A stretch of 33,811 nt of DNA from a virus: the IMG/VR virus record IMGVR_UViG_3300042914_003288, positions 1-33,811 of that record; one strand, written 5' to 3'. Every line of letters begins with the position of its first letter. The stretch's first letter is position 1. The notes under the pieces are model-generated. The model did not search any database, was not told the origin of the DNA, and was given only the letters and a program-made list of their open reading frames with translations. Below are positions 17,407-23,578 of the stretch, piece by piece. Both the position numbers and the translations under genes were made by a program.

Positions 17407-19322
17407 TGAGATTTAAAAGCGTAAAAGAATCCTGTATCAGATTTAAAAAAAGGATCATCTTTGTTTATAATAACATATTTTAAATTTTTAAATCTATCAA
17501 CAATCTTTGAAATATTTTTTGTTAGCGCCCAATGATATTCAATAATATATTTTTTGCATTTTAATATATTATCATCACTCATATCGTCAATCACATCATA
17601 TTCAACTCCTTCAATATCCATTTTTATCAAATCAATATTATCTACGTTTAAATTTTTAATAAAATCAGACATTTTAACAACATCTACTTCTTCTTCATTC
17701 ATATTATGATGAGTGTATGGATGAACTTCAGAAATAAAACCGCTTATTGTAGAATTATCTTGAACAGATTTAATTTTTGATTTGCCGTTAAAATTGTGAA
17801 TGGCGATTTTATGAAGTTCAACATTCTTTTTATCTTTGAAAACGCTATTTAACTGATCAAAAGCTTTTTTAGTAGGCTCAACACAAATAACATTTTTACA
17901 ATTTTTTTGTAGCATATATAATGAAAATAATCCAACGTTTGCTCCTATATCAATGACTGTATTTAAATTATTTAAATCACAAAAAGAATAAATATCGTCA
18001 TAGAACATCTGTTTATAATTTATGTATAAACAATCAAATGGACTAAACTTTGCATTTAAAACAACTGGCATATAGTTCAAGTCTTTGACTTTAATTTTCT
18101 TTTTACCTACATAGTTTTTATTTAAATCGTAAAATTCAATCAAAAAAGTGCTGAAAAAACTTTCGGATGTGAAGTCTCTATCGCCATTTGGAACAATAAA
18201 CCATGATTTAGTTCCAGTAAAATCAACTTCACAATGATACATTGGTATATTTGTAAAATAATCTTTAACAGAAACTAAATATTTAACATTAGGTCCATGA
18301 TTAGTTAGTTCTAATCTATTTGGAGCATTAAAAACTATATCAATCGGCAATTCTTTTGTATAAAAACCTTTTATCATTGATAAATTGTGGTCAAAATTAT
18401 CAGATAAATATGTTATATTTTTATATTCATCATACATTCCACAATATACCGGCAAATTATACATCAAAATAGGCATTCTCCAACCAATCGCTTCTCTTAA
18501 TACTAAAGGATTTGTTTCTTTATCATGAGCTGTGCCTTTTGATGTGAAGAGGAATATATCCATAGCATTATAAAATGTGTCAACATCTTTTCTTTCTCCC
18601 CACCATTTGCAGTTTGATGGAAAGTCTTTCATCAATGGTTCCCAATATTCTCTAAAATTATCAGCTTGATTACCGACAAAATGAAACTGCACCGGTTCGT
18701 TCAATAGTTCTTTTGCGTACTGAATGATTTCTTTTTGATTTTTGCGTGAAGTAAATAAACCAACGTTTAAGAAATGTACTTTATTAACATCTAAGCCTAA
18801 ATTTTTTAAAGCTTCCGTGCGATCTGTTTTTATCTTATATTCTATAGGATACAAAACAACATCTGATGGTATATTTAATGGCGCAAACATTTGTTTTTGA
18901 TATTCGCTTACAAATACAAAACGATCTGGGTAAAAACATTTATTTTGTATTTCAAAACTACTATCATGAGATGTTTCAATAATCTTATATCGGCGGTTCT
19001 TATTGTATATGTTTTTTGCTATATCATGATTACAAAAGTACTCTGGCATTTCTTCGAAATGTACAATATCAGGATTGATAGAATTAATATGATTAATCAA
19101 TTCTGCTTTATTTTCACCAAGTGTTATTAGTTTATTACCTAATATTTCTTTAATTTGATTTCGTTGTACTACGAGAACACCCCCTGTTATATCAGAATAT
19201 TCAATACAATATATATCACAATCATTTTTTAGTTCTTGTATTTTTTTGAGTAAATATTGTGGACCGCCACCGGTTGACAAGTGCGGAGTAATAAATAATA
19301 CTTTGAATTGATTATTTGACAT
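17403..19322 (-). CDS. Two-domain GT4 glycosyltransferase plus FkbM methyltransferase
   Basis: This 639-aa protein has an N-terminal GT4 domain (residues 7-330) starting VLFITPHLSTGGGPQYLL, whose glycine-rich loop is typical of nucleotide-sugar enzymes, and ending near NPLVLREAIGWRMPIL. A linker is followed by an FkbM-type SAM-dependent methyltransferase (about residues 450-625), with TVIDIGANVGLFSLYML as SAM-binding motif and DLIKMDIEGVEYDVI downstream. It overlaps the 1213-aa gene by 4 bp (ATGA), so the two are co-translated. Both proteins end in the same type of methyltransferase, which suggests that methyl capping ends each chain. Expected in the cytoplasm; no signal peptide. Confidence 0.85.
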   Translation of the reverse strand: MSNNQFKVLFITPHLSTGGGPQYLLKKIQELKNDCDIYCIEYSDITGGVLVVQRNQIKEILGNKLITLGENKAELINHINSINPDIVHFEEMPEYFCNHDIAKNIYNKNRRYKIIETSHDSSFEIQNKCFYPDRFVFVSEYQKQMFAPLNIPSDVVLYPIEYKIKTDRTEALKNLGLDVNKVHFLNVGLFTSRKNQKEIIQYAKELLNEPVQFHFVGNQADNFREYWEPLMKDFPSNCKWWGERKDVDTFYNAMDIFLFTSKGTAHDKETNPLVLREAIGWRMPILMYNLPVYCGMYDEYKNITYLSDNFDHNLSMIKGFYTKELPIDIVFNAPNRLELTNHGPNVKYLVSVKDYFTNIPMYHCEVDFTGTKSWFIVPNGDRDFTSESFFSTFLIEFYDLNKNYVGKKKIKVKDLNYMPVVLNAKFSPFDCLYINYKQMFYDDIYSFCDLNNLNTVIDIGANVGLFSLYMLQKNCKNVICVEPTKKAFDQLNSVFKDKKNVELHKIAIHNFNGKSKIKSVQDNSTISGFISEVHPYTHHNMNEEEVDVVKMSDFIKNLNVDNIDLIKMDIEGVEYDVIDDMSDDNILKCKKYIIEYHWALTKNISKIVDRFKNLKYVIINKDDPFFKSDTGFFYAFKSQ

Positions 19323-19642
19323 TATAGATTAGCTTCCTTTTTGATAAATTGTTTAATCATTGTAGTGAAAAACTTCTCAAATCCTAGTTTTTTTATGCAT
19401 TCGCTTATTTTTTTTGATGCAACCATTTTACCCACGATCTCGCCTTCTATATACTCATATTCTTCTTCACCGCAATCACAGAAAATCTCTGGATTTTCTA
19501 CTTCCATAACAAGAACTTCGATGCTTGTTATATCTTCTTTAAAATCTGAGAAGTTGATTTTTGTTTTATAAACGCCTTCTTCGTCTGGTATTGCCGCCAT
19601 TTTAGTACCGCGACCGTCTTTATATATCAATATATAGTTCAT
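19322..19642 (-). CDS. Unknown acidic protein (106 aa)
   Basis: I do not recognise it. The first 75 residues are beta-rich and acidic and carry a CDCGEEEYEYIEGE stretch. The C-terminal 30 residues are a basic helix (CIKKLGFEKFFTTMIKQFIKK). The stop codon touches the start of the glycosylation operon at 19322, so it is the first gene of that transcript. The leader contains TATAAT-like A/T runs but no Shine-Dalgarno. Confidence 0.6.
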   Translation of the reverse strand: MNYILIYKDGRGTKMAAIPDEEGVYKTKINFSDFKEDITSIEVLVMEVENPEIFCDCGEEEYEYIEGEIVGKMVASKKISECIKKLGFEKFFTTMIKQFIKKEANL

Positions 19643-19684
19643 TTAATATATACTATTATATGATATACAAATATACTTAACAAC

Positions 19685-20101
19685 TTAATCTTTATGTAAT
19701 TTTATATATTGTATAGCGTTATCTAGTATAAATAAATCATCTTTAAAACAACCTAACCCACGATTACAAGTATGACATATATAACCTCTAAATTTACCTG
19801 TTTTACTATCGTGATCTAATACCCACGGACCATTATTTTTATTGCCTTCTGAAGCGCATTCTTCAGCATCTCGATGGCATATGAGACATTTATAATTGGG
19901 ATCAACAGGTGCGGGGTTCTGTGATTTCAACTCTTTTCTTATTTTGACTTGTGCTTTTTCACATGTTCTACATTTAGATCTTTTATAATTGCCGCCCGAT
20001 GCATACGAGAACTCGCACAGGTGCAAAGCACGGTGGCATGAAGTACACACTTTTAATTCAATAAACGCTTTTACATATATATCTAAAAAATTAAAATTCA
20101 C
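19685..20101 (-). CDS. Recombination endonuclease VII-like nuclease
   Basis: This 138-aa protein has two N-terminal CxxC pairs (19/22 and 44/47). The endonuclease VII core follows: CLIC (72/75), LDHDS (95-99), GKFRGYICHTCN (Cys 109/112) and RGLGCFKDD, ending in an LDNAIQYIKLH helix. The family cuts Holliday junctions and branched DNA, clearing it for packaging, or nicks DNA. The usual LDHDH reads LDHDS, so the second His is replaced by Ser. The start is GTG at 20101 because no internal Met exists before the metal-binding part. A promoter (20117-20144) lies 15 bp upstream. Confidence 0.85.
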   Translation of the reverse strand: MNFNFLDIYVKAFIELKVCTSCHRALHLCEFSYASGGNYKRSKCRTCEKAQVKIRKELKSQNPAPVDPNYKCLICHRDAEECASEGNKNNGPWVLDHDSKTGKFRGYICHTCNRGLGCFKDDLFILDNAIQYIKLHKD

Positions 20102-20116
20102 TGTAAGTCGGCGGCT

Positions 20117-20144
20117 ATTATATTATTCTACTTTCTTTTTGCAA
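20117..20144 (-). promoter_or_regulatory. Sigma-70-like promoter of the endonuclease VII gene
   Basis: On the minus strand a -35 TTGCAA and a -10 TATAAT are separated by 16 bp, and the -10 lies 15 bp before the GTG start. Confidence 0.6.
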
Positions 20145-20474
20145 GATAAAAAAGCAGGGTTGGAACAAATTGTGTCGTATTTTTTTTGACTTTAACAAAG
20201 GAGATAATAGAAAATGTAGATATATATTTTTAAAAAAGGGGGGAGGGGTATTATATGTATATTTTTATATATATGTTTATATATCATGGGACATATAAAT
20301 AGAGGAATATAATGAAATGGGACAAAATGGATTAGAGATTGAGGAAAACCTCCCCCCACCGCAACGCGAAACAAGCAAGTCAAAAAATTTTTGAAAATTG
20401 GGGGGGTTGGCACGATACTTGCTCTCGACAGTGTGAACGCTGTCCAGGTCTGAAAAAAATCTGTGCAGAAGTTG
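20145..20474. other. Non-coding junction between the minus-strand block and the cassette array
   Basis: I see no convincing gene here. The stretch holds a G-run near 20237-20246, an AT-rich segment with TATATA runs, and a C-run (20352-20357) facing a G-run (20400-20406) that could pair over about 45 bp. A lone sigma-54-like box (20407-20423) and a small stem GACAG/CTGTC (20427-20444) follow before the first cassette promoter. Confidence 0.5.
20407..20423 (+). promoter_or_regulatory. Lone sigma-54-like box
   Basis: TTGGCACG, four free bases, TTGCT: an exact match to the sigma-54 -24/-12 consensus, with GG and GC separated by 10 bases. It points towards the first cassette gene and lacks the paired minus-strand box seen elsewhere. 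Confidence 0.5.
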
Positions 20475-20503
20475 TTGACGGATCGGCGTCCGTCCTGTAG
20501 GCT
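20475..20503 (+). promoter_or_regulatory. Cassette promoter P1 (leaderless type)
   Basis: TTGACG, 17-bp spacer, TAGGCT, then 9 bp to the ATG at 20513. Transcription should start 2-3 bases before the ATG. Confidence 0.65.
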
Positions 20504-20512
20504 ATAGCCACA

Positions 20513-20638
20513 ATGAATCACGACAAGAGCCTCCTCGAAAAAGTCAACGACACCATCGTTATCTTCACCGTGACGGTCTTCTACTGCATCCCTTTCTTCG
20601 GCATGGGCTACGGTATCGGTACCGGAATCTTCGGCTGA
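20513..20638 (+). CDS. Small membrane peptide, copy 1 of 3 (41 aa)
   Basis: The 41-aa product starts MNHDKSLLEKVNDTIVIFTV. A charged N-terminal 12 residues are followed by one hydrophobic segment (about residues 13-41) that ends in a Gly-rich stretch (GMGYGIGTGIFG). It has no basic C-terminal tail. The same gene, with its promoter, appears at 21222 and 22003. This copy has Asn at residue 12 where the others have Ser. Three near-identical copies with intact frames and conserved promoters argue that it is a real gene. A holin-like, superinfection-immunity or toxin-like membrane role is possible; none is shown. Confidence 0.7.
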   Translation: MNHDKSLLEKVNDTIVIFTVTVFYCIPFFGMGYGIGTGIFG

Positions 20639-20656
20639 AACTCTGCACAGAAGTTG

Positions 20657-20685
20657 TTGACACCCTGAACTCCAACCTGTAAGCT
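20657..20685 (+). promoter_or_regulatory. Cassette promoter P2 (leaderless type)
   Basis: TTGACA, 17-bp spacer, TAAGCT, 9 bp to the ATG at 20695. It is a second subtype (CTGTAAGCTGTAAGCACA) that recurs at 21366. Confidence 0.65.
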
Positions 20686-20694
20686 GTAAGCACA

Positions 20695-20913
20695 ATGAAA
20701 CACGAAATGACAGTGACTCTGAACAACATCCGCGTTGGCGACATTATTCCTGCCGGTTCCTTTGGTATGGGATTCGATGACGTGACGGTTACCGAGATCG
20801 GTCCTGACGAGGACTATGGAAACACGATGCGGATCGTGGTTGTCGGCCCGAAGGGTCGGAGCATCTACTGCCGATCCTTCGGCGGTCGAGACATCACCGT
20901 GATCCGCAACTGA
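20695..20913 (+). CDS. Unknown small beta-rich protein (72 aa)
   Basis: Not recognised. It begins MKHEMTVTLNNIRVGDIIPA and continues as alternating beta strands and turns (FDDVTVTEIGP, TMRIVVVGPKGRSIYC). VGDIIPAG followed by V-T-V-T-E-I resembles small SH3-like or Hint-like barrel folds. Codons are GC-rich compared with the structural genes. The first five codons (MKHEM) and the upstream promoter are shared with the unrelated gene at 23361. Confidence 0.7.
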   Translation: MKHEMTVTLNNIRVGDIIPAGSFGMGFDDVTVTEIGPDEDYGNTMRIVVVGPKGRSIYCRSFGGRDITVIRN

Positions 20914-20922
20914 AAAGACCGG

Positions 20923-20950
20923 TTGACAAGGGTCAAATACCTGATACCTT
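20923..20950 (+). promoter_or_regulatory. Cassette promoter P3 (leaderless, TACCTT type)
   Basis: TTGACA, 16-bp spacer, TACCTT, then 7 bp to the ATG at 20958, so the predicted start of transcription is the A of the ATG. The same subtype recurs at 23953. Confidence 0.65.
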
Positions 20951-20957
20951 TTGACGC

Positions 20958-21116
20958 ATGAACAACGAATTGCTCGATCCTCAGTCTGAAGTCCAATCGC
21001 TCGCCGTTGTCTCAACGGAAGAGCTTCCCGGCTACGCGGAGTGGCTTGCCGAGTGTGAGGCTCAACTGGATCCCGATTGGATCTCAAGCTGGGCCAAACA
21101 CTTGGGCGAATACTGA
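20958..21116 (+). CDS. Unknown acidic small protein, paralogue 1 (52 aa)
   Basis: The 52-aa acidic product begins MNNELLDPQSEVQSLAVVST. The first 22 residues are identical to those of the gene at 21629. After that the two share only a scattered pattern (WLAECEAQ against WFAECDAE) and diverge. It is Trp- and Glu/Asp-rich with no membrane segment. Small acidic phage proteins often inhibit host enzymes or mimic DNA, but nothing here proves that. The stop lies just before an inverted box pair at 21118. Confidence 0.65.
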   Translation: MNNELLDPQSEVQSLAVVSTEELPGYAEWLAECEAQLDPDWISSWAKHLGEY

Positions 21117-21117
21117 A

Positions 21118-21158
21118 AACAATCTTCGTGCCAAGTGAAGCTTGGCATGAAACTTGTT
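21118..21158. repeat. Inverted box pair without hairpin (degenerate)
   Basis: A minus-strand box (21118-21134) and plus-strand box (21142-21158) face away from each other across a 7-bp spacer. The -24-like halves are intact, but both -12-like halves read TTGTT instead of TTGCT. No GGGGCCCC hairpin follows; the cassette promoter P4 does. Confidence 0.65.
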
Positions 21159-21183
21159 TCCTGAAAAATCTGCACAGAAGTTG

Positions 21184-21212
21184 TTGACGGATCGGCGTCC
21201 GTCCTGTAGGCT
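21184..21212 (+). promoter_or_regulatory. Cassette promoter P4 (leaderless type)
   Basis: TTGACG, 17-bp spacer, TAGGCT, 9 bp to the ATG at 21222. It is identical to P1 over the whole element. Confidence 0.65.
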
Positions 21213-21221
21213 ATAGCCACA

Positions 21222-21347
21222 ATGAATCACGACAAGAGCCTCCTCGAAAAAGTCAGCGACACCATCGTTATCTTCACCGTGACGGTCTTCTACTGCATCC
21301 CTTTCTTCGGCATGGGCTACGGTATCGGCACCGGAATCTTCGGCTGA
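21222..21347 (+). CDS. Small membrane peptide, copy 2 of 3 (41 aa)
   Basis: This is the same 41-aa membrane peptide as at 20513, with Ser instead of Asn at residue 12. The promoter, the coding region and about 50 bp downstream, including promoter subtype CTGTAAGCTGTAAGCACA, are also shared with copy 1. The duplicated unit is therefore at least 230 bp and includes the start of the following cassette. Confidence 0.7.
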   Translation: MNHDKSLLEKVSDTIVIFTVTVFYCIPFFGMGYGIGTGIFG

Positions 21348-21365
21348 AACTCTGCACAGAAGTTG

Positions 21366-21394
21366 TTGACACCCTGAACTCCAACCTGTAAGCT
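21366..21394 (+). promoter_or_regulatory. Cassette promoter P5 (leaderless type)
   Basis: TTGACA, 17-bp spacer, TAAGCT, 9 bp to the ATG at 21404. It is identical to P2 although the downstream genes differ. Confidence 0.65.
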
Positions 21395-21403
21395 GTAAGC
21401 ACA

Positions 21404-21580
21404 ATGAATACGGAAAACGAAAACATGATCAAGGTTGACGGTGACATCGATGGTTGCGACATGATCGACATGCTCGAAGAACAAGACTATCGGAACATGA
21501 ACTCTTCTGAAGCTTCCCCTTCTTACTTGTGGTGTCACGATCAAGAGAAAGGTGAGCAGGAAGGTTTCTTCAAAAACTGA
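21404..21580 (+). CDS. Unknown acidic small protein (58 aa)
   Basis: This 58-aa acidic, Met-rich protein begins MNTENENMIKVDGDIDGCDM and ends EQEGFFKN. It has two Cys and no membrane segment. I do not recognise it. It replaces the gene at 20695 behind an identical promoter, so the cassette promoter has been joined to different coding sequences. Confidence 0.6.
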   Translation: MNTENENMIKVDGDIDGCDMIDMLEEQDYRNMNSSEASPSYLWCHDQEKGEQEGFFKN

Positions 21581-21590
21581 ACGAAACTTG

Positions 21591-21619
21591 TTGACGGATC
21601 GGCATCCCTCCTGTAAGCT
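21591..21619 (+). promoter_or_regulatory. Cassette promoter P6 (leaderless type, hybrid)
   Basis: TTGACG, 17-bp spacer, TAAGCT, 9 bp to the ATG at 21629. The -35 side resembles the P1 type and the -10 side the P2 type. Confidence 0.6.
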
Positions 21620-21628
21620 GTAGGCACA

Positions 21629-21784
21629 ATGAACAACGAACTTCTCGATCCGCAGTCTGAAGTCCAATCGCTCGCCGTTGTCTCAACGGAGGAAATTGAG
21701 AGCAACGACAAGTGGTTTGCCGAGTGTGATGCAGAACGAGACGAATGGGAGTGGGAAGATCTTCAGCAAATGGCCGAAGACTAA
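21629..21784 (+). CDS. Unknown acidic small protein, paralogue 2 (51 aa)
   Basis: This 51-aa protein shares its first 22 residues (MNNELLDPQSEVQSLAVVST, then EE) with the gene at 20958 and then diverges into a strongly acidic, Trp-rich C-terminus (AERDEWEWEDLQQMAED). The two genes have different promoter subtypes although their coding starts are the same. It ends 2 bp before the first complete composite element. Confidence 0.65.
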   Translation: MNNELLDPQSEVQSLAVVSTEEIESNDKWFAECDAERDEWEWEDLQQMAED

Positions 21785-21785
21785 G

Positions 21786-21939
21786 AGCAACTCCCGTGCC
21801 AAGTGAAGCTTGGCATGAAACTTGCTGTGGGGCCCCTCCTTCTGTAAGTCCTTGATACTGAGGGACTTACAGAAGCGGAGGTCCCCTAGCAACTATCGTG
21901 CCAACACAGATTTTCCAGGCGATTGGCATGAAACTTGTT
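21786..21939. repeat. Composite sigma-54-box/hairpin element 1
   Basis: Left pair: minus box 21786-21802, 7-bp spacer, plus box 21810-21826 (TTGGCATG, AAAC, TTGCT). Hairpin: 21829-21886, GGGGCCCC end, stem continuing through CTGTAAGTCC/GGGACTTACAG, loop TTGATACTGA. Right pair: minus box 21888-21904 and plus box 21923-21939 (TTGTT variant) separated by 18 bp. The boxes next to the hairpin both point into it. Confidence 0.75.
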
Positions 21940-21964
21940 TCCTGAAAAATCTGCACAGAAGTTG

Positions 21965-21993
21965 TTGACGGATCGGCGTCCGTCCTGTAGGCT
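21965..21993 (+). promoter_or_regulatory. Cassette promoter P7 (leaderless type)
   Basis: TTGACG, 17-bp spacer, TAGGCT, 9 bp to the ATG at 22003. It is identical to P1 and P4. Confidence 0.65.
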
Positions 21994-22002
21994 ATAGCCA
22001 CA

Positions 22003-22128
22003 ATGAATCACGACAAGAGCCTCCTCGAAAAAGTCAGCGACACCATCGTTATCTTCACCGTGACGGTCTTCTACTGCATCCCTTTCTTCGGCATGGGCTA
22101 CGGTATCGGCACCGGAATCTTCGGTTGA
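22003..22128 (+). CDS. Small membrane peptide, copy 3 of 3 (41 aa)
   Basis: This third copy of the 41-aa membrane peptide has Ser at residue 12, like copy 2. Its last Gly codon is GGT, against GGC in the others. After the stop the sequence departs from the first two copies: instead of promoter subtype P2, a fragment leading into composite element 2 follows. Confidence 0.7.
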   Translation: MNHDKSLLEKVSDTIVIFTVTVFYCIPFFGMGYGIGTGIFG

Positions 22129-22149
22129 AAATCTCCTAATAGCGGATCC

Positions 22150-22325
22150 TTGGCATGGGTCTTGCTATGGGGCCCCTCCTTGCGTAAGTCCTTGATACTG
22201 AGAGACTTACAGAAGGTGGGGCCCCGTAGCAATCTTCGTGCCAACTTGATCTTGGCATGACTTCTGCTCCCCCAGCAACCTTCGTGCCAAGAGCTATTGT
22301 CCAGGCGATTGGCATGAAACTTGTT
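22150..22325. repeat. Composite sigma-54-box/hairpin element 2
   Basis: Left plus box 22150-22166 (TTGGCATG, GGTC, TTGCT); its minus partner is lost. Hairpin 22169-22225, capped at both ends by GGGGCCCC. Then minus box 22228-22244, 7-bp spacer, plus box 22252-22268 (CTGCT variant), CCCCC, minus box 22274-22290, 18-bp spacer ending CCAGGCGA, and plus box 22309-22325 (TTGTT variant). This is the fullest right side in the window. Confidence 0.75.
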
Positions 22326-22349
22326 TCTAGAAAATCGTATACAGAAGTA

Positions 22350-22378
22350 TTGACCAGGAACGAGCCGCCCTGTAGGCT
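22350..22378 (+). promoter_or_regulatory. Cassette promoter P8 (leaderless type)
   Basis: TTGACC, 17-bp spacer, TAGGCT, 9 bp to the ATG at 22388. The spacer differs from P1 (AGGAACGAGCCGCCCTG), while both boxes and the GGCCACA before ATG are kept. Confidence 0.65.
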
Positions 22379-22387
22379 AGGGCCACA

Positions 22388-22576
22388 ATGAAAACGCAGT
22401 ACGTCACCTTCACCAACAAGTCTGGCAATCGCCTCACGATCCCCACCCGCGTGTCCTTTTCCAAGTCTGGGCAGCCGCTCTCGGCTTACCCTCAAGATTT
22501 GAAGGCCGACGATATGTGGCACTACACGATGGCAGTTCAATCTCAAATTGGATTTGTTACTGTTCGTTGGGGCTGA
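22388..22576 (+). CDS. Unknown small protein (62 aa)
   Basis: The 62-aa product begins MKTQYVTFTNKSGNRLTIPT and is beta-rich with three Trp/Tyr-containing strands near the end (DMWHYTMAVQ, GFVTVRWG). It is weakly basic and has no membrane segment. I do not recognise it. Codons are GC-rich. The following gene at 22625 is AT-rich and has a different type of leader, so two expression styles are mixed in the array. Confidence 0.65.
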   Translation: MKTQYVTFTNKSGNRLTIPTRVSFSKSGQPLSAYPQDLKADDMWHYTMAVQSQIGFVTVRWG

Positions 22577-22624
22577 TACTTAATTCTCTTTTAATAACAA
22601 CATAACATAACAATACAACACAAT

Positions 22625-22837
22625 ATGGATAACGGTGTTAAATATCTTGTAAATGCAGATGACTTTGTTTCAACTCGTATTGCTTTGCAGAATGCGAAAT
22701 TGAATATTGCAGAATTGATTGCGGTTTATCAATTAACTTCTCCAAGTTCAAATATCGATTCTCTCATTCGGCAGAAGAATGAATTGGATGCTTTGTTGAA
22801 TAAACTTGATTATCATAATCTCAACTTGTCTCGTTAA
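22625..22837 (+). CDS. Unknown helical protein (70 aa)
   Basis: The 70-aa product is mostly helical, with a heptad-like C-terminal half (SLIRQKNELDALLNKLDYHN). It resembles the end of the paralogous proteins at 25149 and 26178 (ELxxLLxxTxYxNL), suggesting distant kinship. The leader is an A-rich run of AACA units ending ACACAATATG, without Shine-Dalgarno. The leader of the 25892 gene is similar. Confidence 0.6.
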   Translation: MDNGVKYLVNADDFVSTRIALQNAKLNIAELIAVYQLTSPSSNIDSLIRQKNELDALLNKLDYHNLNLSR

Positions 22838-22844
22838 TATATAT

Positions 22845-23000
22845 ATGCATATCAATGTTAATTGCTTTGTTCGTTTTGATAATGAATGGTTTGTTGTTGA
22901 ACAGATATGTTCAGAATCAATTCGAGTAAGAAATGTGGATAATGGATGTTCAAATTGGGCATTTATATATGAAATTGATGAAGTTAAATATGTAAATTGA
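22845..23000 (+). CDS. Unknown small protein (51 aa)
   Basis: The frame opens upstream at 22806, but that start lies inside the preceding gene. The ATG at 22845, 7 bp after the 22837 stop, gives MHINVNCFVRFDNEWFVVEQ and a 51-aa beta-rich product ending EIDEVKYVN. It is AT-rich and probably translated from the same mRNA as its neighbour. The pattern FVRFDNEWFVVEQICSESIRVRN looks like a small SH3-like barrel; this is weak. Confidence 0.55.
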   Translation: MHINVNCFVRFDNEWFVVEQICSESIRVRNVDNGCSNWAFIYEIDEVKYVN

Positions 23001-23033
23001 AATAATATATATATACCAATTTGTATATATATG

Positions 23034-23150
23034 GTTCAGATTTGAATCAATATAGTTCAGATTTGAATGAATATGATTCAAATTTGAATCAATTTGATTC
23101 CAATTTGCTCAATTATCGCTCAAATTTGTAAATAAATAGTTCAATTAAAT
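23034..23150. repeat. Degenerate tandem repeat, period about 21 bp
   Basis: Six units begin at about 23034, 23055, 23075, 23096, 23118 and 23139. The theme is G(A/T)TCA(A/G)ATTTGAAT with AATAT between. The period is two helical turns. The segment is non-coding and lies between a stop codon and composite element 3. It could be an iteron-like protein-binding array. Confidence 0.6.
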
Positions 23151-23154
23151 AGAA

Positions 23155-23273
23155 AGCAAGAAACGTGCCAATCTGCACTTGGCATGACTCTTGCTATGGG
23201 GCCCCACCTTACGTAAGTCGTTGATACTGAGGGACTTACAAAAAGAGGGGCCCCCCAGCAATGTTCGTGCCAA
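23155..23273. repeat. Composite sigma-54-box/hairpin element 3
   Basis: Left pair: minus box 23155-23171, 7-bp spacer, plus box 23179-23195 (TTGGCATG, ACTC, TTGCT). Hairpin 23198-23254 with GGGGCCCC at both ends and GTAAGTC/GACTTAC inside. Right minus box 23257-23273 (AGCAA, TGTT, CGTGCCAA). The expected last plus box is lost; only CCAGGTGATTTTTT remains where CCAGGCGATTGGCATG is expected. Confidence 0.75.
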
Positions 23274-23322
23274 ACTCAAAAAACCAGGTGATTTTTTCTG
23301 ACGAAAATCTGCACAGAAGTTG

Positions 23323-23351
23323 TTGACGCATCGGCGTCCATCCTGTAGGCT
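23323..23351 (+). promoter_or_regulatory. Cassette promoter P9 (leaderless type)
   Basis: TTGACG, 17-bp spacer, TAGGCT, 9 bp to the ATG at 23361, with the usual CTGCACAGAAG segment upstream. Confidence 0.65.
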
Positions 23352-23360
23352 GTAGCCACA

Positions 23361-23537
23361 ATGAAACACGAAATGCAAATCAAGATCCTCTGGCACGTTC
23401 TCACTCTCAGCAAGCCCGGCTTCCTTTGGAAGTTCGAGTGCGAAGTCTCCGATGAGACGGAGGCTGAAGAAATCGCCCAGTACATCCGCGACACCACCAC
23501 GAACGCCGGAGTGAAGGTTGTCGAAGTTTGGGTGTAA
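23361..23537 (+). CDS. Unknown small protein (58 aa)
   Basis: The 58-aa product begins MKHEMQIKILWHVLTLSKPG and ends with an alpha-beta pattern (EAEEIAQYIRDTTTNAGVKV VEVWV), a typical ferredoxin-like half. The first five codons match those of the 20695 gene exactly, while the rest is unrelated. That is consistent with recombination breakpoints just inside the coding start. Confidence 0.65.
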   Translation: MKHEMQIKILWHVLTLSKPGFLWKFECEVSDETEAEEIAQYIRDTTTNAGVKVVEVWV

Positions 23538-23544
23538 ATACTAG

Positions 23545-23572
23545 TTGACCATTGCTAATCTCTTGCTAATCT
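23545..23572 (+). promoter_or_regulatory. Cassette promoter P10 (leaderless, TAATCT type)
   Basis: TTGACC, 16-bp spacer, TAATCT, then 6 bp to the ATG at 23579, so the transcript should begin at or next to the ATG. Confidence 0.65.
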
Positions 23573-23578
23573 AATCCT

